Shown piece after piece: positions 32,741 to 40,873 of a stretch of DNA of 49,481 nt. The DNA is from an uncultured Bacteroidia bacterium (GTDB taxonomy: Bacteria > Bacteroidota > Bacteroidia > Bacteroidales > F082): assembly GCA_902770835.1 (NCBI GenBank), contig CACXUM010000035.1, positions 1 through 49,481 of the forward strand. Direction: 5' to 3'. The notes beneath the pieces were generated by a model that saw only the letters and a list, made by a program, of their open reading frames with translations, did no database searches and had not been told where the DNA came from. The first letter of the stretch is position 1. Each line of letters opens with the position of its first letter. The position numbers and the translations under genes were made by a program.

Positions 32741-32748
32741 CAAAAATA
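32741..32748 (-). promoter_or_regulatory. Promoter of the CoA-transferase transcript
   Basis: The minus strand reads TATTTTTG just before the riboswitch. It lies 78 bp from the divergent promoter box at 32827. Confidence 0.7.
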
Positions 32749-32826
32749 GGGAATATTTCTGTACGCTTGCCTATCACCCCGAAATAATGTTTTGGCTTTG
32801 GCAATTGCCATTTCGGAAAAATGCCT

Positions 32827-32834
32827 TACCTTTG
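32827..32834 (+). promoter_or_regulatory. Promoter of the DUF4465 surface-protein transcript
   Basis: TACCTTTG (TAnnTTTG) with TTG at 32805-32807 and a 19-bp spacer. Confidence 0.7.
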
Positions 32835-32837
32835 TGC

Positions 32838-32985
32838 CCGATTTGGTTAAGGGAATGCCGTGCAAATCGGCAACAGTGCCCGCTGCTGTGAGCCCGTGTA
32901 AGGCCTGTCACGAAAAAGCCACTGTACGGCCCATCCGTATGGGAAGGCGACAGGCTCGGGCGAGTCAGAAGACCTGCCAAACAAG
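32838..32985 (+). promoter_or_regulatory. Cobalamin (B12) riboswitch, plus strand
   Basis: The conserved elements follow in order: AAGGGAATGCC, then CAGTGCCCGCTGCTGTGAG, AAAGCCACTG, ATGGGAAGGCGACAGG and GAGTCAGAAGACCTGCC at about 32962-32978. An expression platform of about 110 nt with several possible hairpins (for example AAGG...CCTT around 32983-33003) precedes the start codon at 33095. Confidence 0.94.
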
Positions 32986-33094
32986 GTAATTCTTTGCAAG
33001 CCTTCGGGAACAAGGGCGACGCTAAGCGTGGCAATTGGCATAGCTGCTTGCGATGGTCTTGCATTATTATTTAATGTTTAATAACCAATAAGTT

Positions 33095-34945
33095 ATGCGG
33101 AAAAATCTTTTCCTTTTCCTTTCGCTTTTTGTGGCTAACTTCGCCTTCGCGCAAGAACCTGCCACTTTTGAAGATGTGCAACTCGGAAGCAACGGCATTT
33201 GGGCGGCTCCCGAGGGCGAGAATGAGATGCCCAGTGGGGGCTGGCTCTTCACCAATTACACCGGCTACGGCTATTGGGGCGGCTTCACGGCCTCCAACCG
33301 CACCGACCTGAACCAAACGGGTCTGAATGCCCAATATACGGCTGTCACTGGCTGCGGTTACGATGGCTCCACCCAATATGCCGTGGCATATACATACGGC
33401 GTGCAGACCGATGTGTATGCCGCTGATGGCCAGTCGCATACGGTGACTGGATGCTACATCACCAATAACCTATGGGCCTATCAGGATGTCTTGCAAGGCA
33501 GTATGGGTCAGACGCCTTTTGGCGGACTTTCGGGCGACGACCCCGATTGGTTCAAACTGACCGCCACGGGCAAGAACGCAAGCGGCCAAACCGTCGGCAC
33601 ACTGGATTTCTATCTTGCCGACTACCGCTTCGAAGACAATAGTCAAGATTATGTCCTCGACACTTGGGAATGGTTCGACCTCAGTCCTTTAGGCCCAGTG
33701 GCGACCATTTCGTTCAGCCTGTCGTCGACGAAGAGCAACTATGGCGGCATGATTACGCCGGCCTATTTCTGCATGGACAACTTCAACGGGGGCGGCGCGG
33801 CTCCCGACTTGCCGCCGTATGTCGTCAATCCCGTTCAGGATGTGGTCTTTGACGATTATCCGCAGACGCTTCAAGTCAACCTTGAAGGTGTGGCCACCGA
33901 CCCCGACGACCCTGATGAAAACATCACTTACAGCATTGTCAGCAACTCGAATCCAAGTGCCTTGACCGCCACGATGAGCGGAAAGATTCTGGTGATGACG
34001 CGCCAAAACGCCAACCAAACCATTGTCGACCTCACTATGCGTGCCAACAGTGACGGACAAACGGTTGACTTTAATGTGCATGTCATTATTAATCAGGTTG
34101 TTGACAATCCGCCTTACATTGTCAATCCTGTGCAAGATGTGGTGTTCGATGATTTTCCGCAAACCCTCCAAGTCAACCTTGATGGCGTGGCCTCCGACCC
34201 CGACGACCCTGATGAAAACATTTTATATATGATTGTGGGAAACTCGAATCCCGATGCCTTGTCGACCTCAATGAGCGGAAAGATTTTGGTGCTGACACGC
34301 CGAAACGAGGATGCAGCAGTGGCTGATCTCACCATGCGTGCCGCGAGTGATGGCCAATATGTCAATTTCAATGTGCATGTCATTATTAATCAAATTGTTG
34401 ACGAGCCGCCTTTCATCCTCAATCCCGTGCAAGATGTGGTTTTCGATGAGTTTCCACAAACCCTCCAAGTCAACCTTGATGGCGTGGTTTCCGACCCCGA
34501 CGATCCCGACGAGGGCATCACTTACGGCATCGTTTCCAATTCAAATGAAACCGCCCTTTCTGTTGAAATGGATGGCAAAATATTGGTGTTGAGCCGTTTG
34601 GTGGAAGAGCAAGCCGAGGCCGACCTCGTTATGCGTGCCACCAGCGACGGTCAGTTTGTGGATTTCGAGATTCATGTCGTGATGAATCAAGTGGTTGGCG
34701 TTGATGAAAATGGGCCAAGTTTTGTGGCCTATCCCAACCCGACATCAGGAACGCTTACATTGACCGTCGCTGATGCGCAACGGTTTGATTACGATTTGCT
34801 TAACATTTCGGGTCAATCCGTAATGCGTGGCAGTGCCGTTGGTTCTGAAATCCAACTCGATTTGGGCGGATGTCCCAAGGGCGTGTATTTCGTTTCCATC
34901 CGTTGGAATGATAACAGATTGATACATAAAGTGATAGTGAAGTGA
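33095..34945 (+). CDS. T9SS-exported DUF4465 protein with three Ig-like repeats, candidate surface cobalamin-binding protein
   Basis: A 616-residue secreted protein. Residues 1-20 are a signal peptide. About 21-230 is a DUF4465 domain: TVTGCYITNNLWAY, DWFKLTATGK, DFYLADYRFED and TPAYFCMDNF are typical. Three near-identical repeats of about 101 residues follow, each starting PPYxxNPVQDVVFDD and containing DPDDPDE (from about 238, 339 and 440). Residues about 542-616 are a T9SS type A sorting domain (YPNPTSGTLTL...GVYFVSIRW). DUF4465 proteins of the BtuH type, as I recall, bind cobalamin at the surface of gut Bacteroides. The riboswitch directly upstream supports a B12 role. Using T9SS rather than a lipid anchor is unusual. 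Confidence 0.88.
   Translation: MRKNLFLFLSLFVANFAFAQEPATFEDVQLGSNGIWAAPEGENEMPSGGWLFTNYTGYGYWGGFTASNRTDLNQTGLNAQYTAVTGCGYDGSTQYAVAYTYGVQTDVYAADGQSHTVTGCYITNNLWAYQDVLQGSMGQTPFGGLSGDDPDWFKLTATGKNASGQTVGTLDFYLADYRFEDNSQDYVLDTWEWFDLSPLGPVATISFSLSSTKSNYGGMITPAYFCMDNFNGGGAAPDLPPYVVNPVQDVVFDDYPQTLQVNLEGVATDPDDPDENITYSIVSNSNPSALTATMSGKILVMTRQNANQTIVDLTMRANSDGQTVDFNVHVIINQVVDNPPYIVNPVQDVVFDDFPQTLQVNLDGVASDPDDPDENILYMIVGNSNPDALSTSMSGKILVLTRRNEDAAVADLTMRAASDGQYVNFNVHVIINQIVDEPPFILNPVQDVVFDEFPQTLQVNLDGVVSDPDDPDEGITYGIVSNSNETALSVEMDGKILVLSRLVEEQAEADLVMRATSDGQFVDFEIHVVMNQVVGVDENGPSFVAYPNPTSGTLTLTVADAQRFDYDLLNISGQSVMRGSAVGSEIQLDLGGCPKGVYFVSIRWNDNRLIHKVIVK
33811..34695. repeat. Three tandem coding repeats of about 303 bp
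   Basis: Units begin at about 33811, 34111 and 34414 inside the DUF4465 gene. They share long near-identical words such as GATGTGGT, CAAGTCAACCTTGA and TGTGCATGTCATTATTAATC. Spacing is a multiple of three. Confidence 0.85.
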
Positions 34946-35007
34946 TTCCTTAGTTCAGATGTCCATTAAAAGCCCCAATCTCGATGGCATTTGATGTTTG
35001 CTTTATC

Positions 35008-36183
35008 TCAATTATAAGCATGAACCCCTCCCAAAATCAAATTTACGCCAAAATAGGTGATGACCACGCTCAGGATGGCGAGAATGCCGTAAATGTGGAA
35101 AAACAAGGGTTTTTGGAAGGTTTTCCAGAGCTTTTCGTGCAAAGGTGCGGCATAGATGAGCAGGGTGATGAGTGCCCAGACTTCTTTCGGGTCCCACGAC
35201 CAATAGTTGCCCCAAGAAACATTGGCCCATATCGCGCCGATGAAGATGCCGGCAGCCAACAGTGCCACAGCAGGGTAGAGCATTGCCGTGCTGAGGCTTT
35301 TCAACCGCTCCAAACGAGGCTGGTCTTTCGGCTTGACTAAGGCGATAATGCCTACTACCGCAATGCCAATCAGCAAAGCGTAAGCCGTGACGATGGTCGA
35401 GATATGGATGCTGAAGAACGGCGACCGCAGCACAGGCATCAACTGGCGCGTCAGCATCCTGACATGTAATACAATAGCCAGAATGACGAGCATCGAAATC
35501 CACGACCAAGTGACGGCGCGGAAGGTTTTGCGCCGTTCAATGAGAATGGCCGCCAAAGCGATGAAGAGTAGCGCATAGCCCGTGTAGGTCACGGCAATGC
35601 CCCACGGGTCGTGGGCCACGTCGAGGATGGAGTTGCCCTGCTCGTCGAAGTCGCTTTGGTAGAATCGGTAATGCTTGTGTTTCAGTATGTTGTTCATCGA
35701 GATGACGGTTTCTGTAATGTTGTTGCCGTCAGTGACTTTGAGGTGGCTGATATAATCCTTGGGCTTTTTCGAGTCGGGGTAAGTCTCAATCTCGAAACGG
35801 TCCAAGGTGAGGCTGAAAGGCAGGGCGTGTTTCGTTATCTCGCCGCCTTTTTCCTGAATGAAGAAATGGCTGTTGGGGCGGTTGGGTTCGAGTTTCATCC
35901 GTCCGTGCTGTCCCGTGAGCATGGTGAGCAACGCACCGAGTAGGATGAACAGGATGGACAGATGCAAGGCACCGACGGACAACCGTTTCCACATTTTGCA
36001 TTTCATTGCCATATAGACGATGAGCAAGGCCACCAAAGCCCAAAGCCCAACAAACCACCACGCGCTATAGACATGGATTCGGGCGAAGTCGGAGCCGTGC
36101 AGTTTCTCGACGATAGTGCCGGCGGCAAGGACGGCGATGAGCACGATAATGAGAACCGATGTGATGTGACGAATGTATTTCAT
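35008..36183 (-). CDS. ccsA: Fused ResB/CcsA cytochrome c assembly protein (CcsBA), short form
   Basis: A 391-residue inner-membrane protein that carries haem to the periplasm and joins it to CxxCH motifs (system II). The N-terminal part (about 1-190) is a reduced ResB/CcsB-like region with helices around a periplasmic domain. The C-terminal part is CcsA with the haem-handling WGNYWSWDPKEVWAL motif near residue 325 and several conserved His. Fused CcsBA proteins are often much longer, so the ResB half is compact here. It lies downstream of a diheme protein gene on the same strand, its likely client, but a terminator-like hairpin separates them. Confidence 0.88.
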   Translation of the reverse strand: MKYIRHITSVLIIVLIAVLAAGTIVEKLHGSDFARIHVYSAWWFVGLWALVALLIVYMAMKCKMWKRLSVGALHLSILFILLGALLTMLTGQHGRMKLEPNRPNSHFFIQEKGGEITKHALPFSLTLDRFEIETYPDSKKPKDYISHLKVTDGNNITETVISMNNILKHKHYRFYQSDFDEQGNSILDVAHDPWGIAVTYTGYALLFIALAAILIERRKTFRAVTWSWISMLVILAIVLHVRMLTRQLMPVLRSPFFSIHISTIVTAYALLIGIAVVGIIALVKPKDQPRLERLKSLSTAMLYPAVALLAAGIFIGAIWANVSWGNYWSWDPKEVWALITLLIYAAPLHEKLWKTFQKPLFFHIYGILAILSVVITYFGVNLILGGVHAYN

Positions 36184-36290
36184 GGCAATATGATTTCAGA
36201 TTAGGCTGCAAAAGTCCGAAAAAAAACGATTGCCGAATCTCCCCATGTTTGGCGATTTTGGGGTTGGGGATGTCCTTATTTATGAGGATA

Positions 36291-36321
36291 AAAAAATCCC
36301 GCCAGCGAGTTGGCAGGATTT
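36291..36321 (-). terminator. Terminator after the diheme oxidoreductase gene
   Basis: On the minus strand AAATCCTGCCA pairs with TGGCGGGATTT around a 6-nt loop, then TTTT. It separates the diheme gene from the ccsA gene. Confidence 0.85.
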
Positions 36322-36347
36322 CGGTTATCTAAGAAAAAGTCTAACAA

Positions 36348-37943
36348 TCAAATCGCATCAATGAATTTCACAACCGCGTCGCGGTCTTTCTTGGGCAGTT
36401 CGCGGAACTTCTCCACCGTGCGGCGGGCGTCGCTTTGGGCGTTGCCGTGCCACATGATGGCCTCGATGACGGTTTGTGCGCGGCAGTCGTGCAAACGGTC
36501 GCTACGGCCCGTGCAGATGGCACTCAATCCACGTCCCCAAAGCGGCGTGGTGCGGCACCAGCCCGTACGGATGTCGTTCTCCATGTGGAGCTTGTGCTGG
36601 ATGTAGTCGCTGTAAGGCCAAATCTTCTGGTTGGGATAGCGGGGCAGGCGCGGGTCGCCGTCAGCGAAGAAGCCAGCCGGGTCGGTGAACATGTCGTCGC
36701 CGGTCTGCCACGACGGACGATGGCAGTAGGCACAACCCATTTGGTTGAAGAGTTCCTTGCCGCGTTGCACGTCAGGGTCGTCCATGTTGCGGGCGGCGGG
36801 AACGGCCAAGCCACGGTGCCACACCATGAAGTTCACATAGTCCTCGTCCTTCATCTCAGGCAGTTTCATCTCGGCAGGGATTTGGTCGTTCATCATCAGG
36901 TAGTTGTAGATGTCGGTTTCCACATTGCCCGTGAGGTTGTATTGCGGGAAATAGTTGTAGAACTCGGCCTGCACGTCGGGGTCTTTTGAGGCCTTGGTGG
37001 CGTAGGCGGCGGTCATGTAGTGGCCCATTTTGGTGCGGTGCGTCACGTTGGTGATGTTCCAGATGGCGTTGGCGCCGGGAGCGTCCTGCAAGGGGCCGCG
37101 TGTGAGGGCGTAGGTGTATTTCTTGGGGTGGGTGGTGTTGCCGTAATAGCCCGTCGGGGCGAAGTCGGAGCCGGCCCACATCGCTGGGTTGAGTCCGTTG
37201 GGCATGAAGCCGTCGTTGTATTCCTTTTGGTATTGCGCTCTCAGCGAGTCGTCGGGAATGGCATCAATCAAGCCTGTGCCGTAAATGCCGATGGTCGATT
37301 CCAAGCGGCAGACGAAATCGCTGTAGGGGATGGGCTGGCCACCCACTTCAAGCGGTACATAGAAAGCGTCTTCGGGAATGTAAACCTCTGGATAGGTGAG
37401 GCTATAACGTTCACCGTCAGGGAATTGGTTGCCCCATTCATCGGTGTAGCTCAGCCAATTGATTTGGATTTTGGTTTCGTCCACGGGAGCCTTGAAAGGC
37501 GCGACGGCCTTGGTTTGGGGCATTCCAGTGTAACTGCTCAGGTAGGTGTCGTTGCGGTCGGTGAAGACGAGCAGGTAGCCGTTGCCCCAGTCGTCGGCGC
37601 GGTAGCGGTTCATCCTCATTCCGTGGCCGTAGCCGGGATGGCAGGCGATGCAACTGCTGCGGATGTAGAGCGGCCCGAGGCCGTTGAAAGGCTCGTTGTT
37701 TTGCGTGTAGGTGCGCTCAAAGAAGTACTCGCCATATTTGAAGGCGGTGCCCAAACCGGCTTGCTCCACGGCGGGCGTGGGGTCTTCGTAGGCACTTTGC
37801 GAAGTGTTGAACGTGGTGCCTAATTGGCCACCGGCGTAGGTGTCTTCGCTGACTTCAGTCGGGATGGGTTCGGGTTGCTTGCAGGAGGCCAAGGCCATGA
37901 GGCCTGCAAGGGTAATGATGCTTAAATGTTTGTAGTTCATCAT
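36348..37943 (-). CDS. Diheme oxidoreductase-family lipoprotein (DUF1111/thiol oxidoreductase type)
   Basis: A 531-residue lipoprotein: signal ending MALASC, with Cys21 lipidated. Two haem c sites are visible: CIACH (98-102) and CAYCH (about 402-406). PLYIRSSCIACHPGYGHG and the C-terminal DARRTVEKFRELPKKDR are typical of the DUF1111 'di-heme oxidoreductase' family. The name 'thiol oxidoreductase' in databases is historical; the substrate is not established. An adjacent imelysin gene lies upstream on the same strand, and ccsA, needed for haem attachment, follows. Such sets occur in iron-regulated loci of other bacteria, so a periplasmic iron or redox role is inferred. Confidence 0.88.
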   Translation of the reverse strand: MMNYKHLSIITLAGLMALASCKQPEPIPTEVSEDTYAGGQLGTTFNTSQSAYEDPTPAVEQAGLGTAFKYGEYFFERTYTQNNEPFNGLGPLYIRSSCIACHPGYGHGMRMNRYRADDWGNGYLLVFTDRNDTYLSSYTGMPQTKAVAPFKAPVDETKIQINWLSYTDEWGNQFPDGERYSLTYPEVYIPEDAFYVPLEVGGQPIPYSDFVCRLESTIGIYGTGLIDAIPDDSLRAQYQKEYNDGFMPNGLNPAMWAGSDFAPTGYYGNTTHPKKYTYALTRGPLQDAPGANAIWNITNVTHRTKMGHYMTAAYATKASKDPDVQAEFYNYFPQYNLTGNVETDIYNYLMMNDQIPAEMKLPEMKDEDYVNFMVWHRGLAVPAARNMDDPDVQRGKELFNQMGCAYCHRPSWQTGDDMFTDPAGFFADGDPRLPRYPNQKIWPYSDYIQHKLHMENDIRTGWCRTTPLWGRGLSAICTGRSDRLHDCRAQTVIEAIMWHGNAQSDARRTVEKFRELPKKDRDAVVKFIDAI

Positions 37944-37963
37944 GATATTTTGGGATTAATGGA

Positions 37964-39136
37964 TTACTTTCTGTCGATTTTGGCGAACTCGGCCTTCACT
38001 TCGCTCATCACGTCGGAGAGGTCTTGGCAGGCTTCCATGGCCTCGCCGGCGGAGGCATCGCTGTAGTAAAGGACAAATGGGGCCTTCATCGCATTGATTT
38101 TCGTCAAGGCGTTCTCGATGGCGTTCAGGGCCTTGGTGTCGAGGTCGGCGTTGTTGTCCTTGAGGTAGGTGTGCAGCGATAAGGTTTCGTCGCGTTGGCC
38201 TTCCATGCCGCCCATGTAGGCGTTCTTCACGCTGATGATGTTGTCGTAGAAGTCGGTGATGGACTTTTGGCTGTAGGGCGACTCAACGTAGGTCACGTCC
38301 TCGCCCGTGTGGCACTTGCCGATTTTCGAGGTGCCTACCTCATCCGAAATGTCAAGGCAGCCGTCGGCAATGGCTTCGAGGGCGTTGGTGAAGGTGGCAT
38401 AGGTGCTACCCGCCTGACCTGCTTGCAGCATGTTCTCGCCGTAGGTGTTGTTGCCACCGTTCACCGTGATGTTCAACTCCAGTTCTTCCATCAGGTCTTT
38501 GTGGGCTTGCGGGGCGTTGGCGTTCCAGCTCACTTCAAGTTGGAAGCAGCGGTTGCGAAGGTCGCGGCTGACGGCCACGGCGTAGGTCATCATGTCGTCG
38601 GTGATGTCGGCCACGTTGCGGGGCTGGCCTTCACGGAAGAGGATGTACTCGATGCCGTGGAAGCCAAGCAGGGCGTTGCCGAGTTGTTCGCCTGCCACCA
38701 TGCCATTTTCGTCGTTGGCAAGCATGGCAATCATGTTGGGACTGGCCATCAGGTTGTTGAAAGCGTCTTCGTCCAAAGGCCACGAGTCGATGTGCGGGTC
38801 GATGCCGAAGTCGGAGGCGGCGCCAAAGAGGAAGGCCTCGCTCATTTCCCACCATTTGCGGGCTTCGAGGAAGGTAGCGGTGGCGGTGTTCACATTGGCT
38901 TGCGTCATACTGCCTTTCAGGGTTTCGAGGTTCCCGACCAAAGCGGCGGTCTTTTCGGCCAATTGGGCGTAAGTCGGATACACTGTGTGGTTGAGATACT
39001 GTTTCACGATGGCCTCTTTCTGGGCCTTGTTGGTTTCCTCGGTTGTGGGTTGAGGATCTTTGTTGCAGGAACTGAAATTCACTGCCAACAGCAGGGATGC
39101 AGCGACTATGGCTGCGGATTTGAATAATTTTTTCAT
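37964..39136 (-). CDS. Imelysin (peptidase M75-like) lipoprotein
   Basis: A 390-residue lipoprotein with a signal ending NFSSC (Cys24 lipidated). It is an imelysin-family helical protein. Seen: the family's GxHxxE motif as GFHGIE (158-163), and IDSWPLDE near 116. The family includes EfeO-like iron-binding proteins and iron-regulated IrpA-type proteins; peptidase activity is doubtful for most. It lies 20 bp upstream of the diheme gene, so the two are co-transcribed, and downstream of a broken porin gene, with a dispersed palindromic element between. The start codon is close to that element, which may carry or mask the promoter. Confidence 0.9.
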   Translation of the reverse strand: MKKLFKSAAIVAASLLLAVNFSSCNKDPQPTTEETNKAQKEAIVKQYLNHTVYPTYAQLAEKTAALVGNLETLKGSMTQANVNTATATFLEARKWWEMSEAFLFGAASDFGIDPHIDSWPLDEDAFNNLMASPNMIAMLANDENGMVAGEQLGNALLGFHGIEYILFREGQPRNVADITDDMMTYAVAVSRDLRNRCFQLEVSWNANAPQAHKDLMEELELNITVNGGNNTYGENMLQAGQAGSTYATFTNALEAIADGCLDISDEVGTSKIGKCHTGEDVTYVESPYSQKSITDFYDNIISVKNAYMGGMEGQRDETLSLHTYLKDNNADLDTKALNAIENALTKINAMKAPFVLYYSDASAGEAMEACQDLSDVMSEVKAEFAKIDRK

Positions 39137-39178
39137 TTTATTTATATTTTAATGTTGAACTTAATTCTCTATTTCTTT

Positions 39179-39340
39179 AACTACGAATGACACGAATAAA
39201 GCGAATTTTGTACAAATGGAATTTTGCAACTTCGTTGCGAATGGATACGAATTGCCTTTCGGATGACCCATTCGCAAAAATTCGCTGCCTTGGCAGCCAA
39301 ATTCTTGAAACGATTCGTTACATTCGTGTAATTCGTAGTT
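39179..39340. repeat. Dispersed palindromic element between porin and imelysin genes (162 bp)
   Basis: AACTACGAAT (39179-39188) and ATTCGTAGTT (39331-39340) are the inverted ends. The interior has TTGCAACTTCGTTGCGAA, the same kind of small inner hairpin as in the que copies. Confidence 0.83.
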
Positions 39341-39357
39341 CTTTTTCATTGTCACAT

Positions 39358-40636
39358 TCATCTCGTGAAAAACCCGCTATACGCCACGCCCAAAGAGAAC
39401 ATCGGCTCATCATTATACTGCTCCTTCAGGAAACGCTTGGCATATTCCGCCTTCACAACCACTTGTTTGATAGGATAATAATTCACGCCAAGGGTCATCA
39501 CATGGCGGTCAGTCCATTGGTAGTCGGTGAGGGCATTGGAAGTGGGGATGTAGCTGTCGTAGTAGTCGTAACGGCCAAAAAGGTAGAGCTTTTGGTCGCC
39601 GGTGCGTTTCATCGTGTGGAAGATGTCGTAGGCAATCTCGCCCCCGTATGCGATGGCTTTCTCACCGACCAACGAGCGCGGATAGGGCGAAAAACTTTGG
39701 TGGTTCTGGTTCTTGTTCCACGACGAGATGAGGTTGGCATCGCTGAGATAGCCGTAATCGAAGTTGCCGCGCACCACTAAACCATGACCTTTGTAATCGA
39801 ACTCGGCCGTGCCGATAAGGACGGTGCCTTTCACGCCCTTGTATTGGCTTGTTTCCGAAAACTCGTTGGTGACGATGTCATTATTAAAGGTGTTGCCGAT
39901 GTAGCCGCTCACGCCCCAATGGAAGTTCTTGATGCTGTAGTTGTCGATGCGCAAGGCACCAGCAAGACTGTTGGCCACGCGGAACTCATAGCCCGAAGCC
40001 GAGCCGTTCTTCACCCAATTGGCGTTGTTGAACATGTTGGAATTCAAAGCGGGAACGAGAACGGCCTCATAACGCCATTTTCCAAGTTTTCCCCAAAGGC
40101 TGATGCCCGTTTCGTGCCAGGTGCAGGGCAAAATGCTGAATTCGCCCTCGGGACGATAGCAAGTGAAAAATTCGGTGGGCAGGTGGGCATTGTTGGTTTG
40201 CCCGACGGGCACGATGATGTGACCCATACGGATGTTGAAGCCCTTGCCAAACGACTTCTGGATCCAGAACTGCTCCAAGGCCACCTCGCCGCCGCGCTCA
40301 ATTTCGTGCTCGAATTCTCCGGTTTCCTCGGCCTCGATTTCCACGGCCACTTCGCTGCCGCCGTGCTCAAACTCGATTTCGCTGCCCATGCTCCAGCCCT
40401 TGCCGAAGTCGTAGCCCAAATTAATGACCACATGGGGCAAGTCCACCCGACCGTGGCCTTTGGCATCTTTGTAACGCTCGGCGTGCGAATAGCGGAACAT
40501 CGCCGTAGCCGCCCACGGTGAGCCTTGACAAGGAGAACAGTTTGGTCGAATCATTGACCTTGTTTTGCGCTTGCAAAGGCATGGCACTCAACGCCAAACC
40601 TACAAGGGCACATTTTGCAATCGTTTTCAGTTTCAT
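39358..40636 (-). pseudogene. Porin-like outer-membrane protein, interrupted by a frameshift
   Basis: Read from the ATG at 40636, the gene has a signal peptide (MKLKTIAKCALVGLALSA ... LQAQ) and SLSRLTVGGYG, then the frame changes near 40498-40506. The second frame continues from about 40502 with FRYSHAERYKDAKGHGRVDL, DFGKGWSMGSEIEFEHGG and ends MFSLGVAYSGFFTR. Joined, they match a phosphate-selective porin-like barrel family of Bacteroidota. One surplus or two missing bases explain the break, and no homopolymer is at the site. It may be a real pseudogene or an assembly error. The minus-strand box upstream reads GACTTTTG (40666-40673), a weak -7 match. It heads the imelysin-diheme-ccsA group. 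Confidence 0.8.
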
Positions 40637-40873
40637 AACGGATTCTGTTTGTTTAAATACGCTTGCAAAAGTCAAGTTTTTGTCCTCGCAGTCAAATCCC
40701 CAAAAATGGGTAATTTCGGGAAACCTTTTCGTCACAAATGATGAGATGAAAAGCGAATTTCGCCGACAATATTTCCCACGTGTTGGCGTTTTCATTAGGC
40801 TTTCGGCACGAATTTTGAGCATTTTTGCCGAACCAATGTGAGAAAACCGTATTTTCGTCAAAAATTTCAACCT

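Noticed and set aside
32536-32865. N-terminal extension of the CoA-transferase into the riboswitch
   Set aside because: The frame happens to be open, but the bases are conserved riboswitch elements and the family starts at the MKKQYQ position.
39358-40587. Treating the large porin frame alone as a complete gene starting at 40587
   Set aside because: The predicted N-terminus is not a signal peptide, while a perfect signal peptide is in the neighbouring frame just upstream, so a frameshift is the better explanation.
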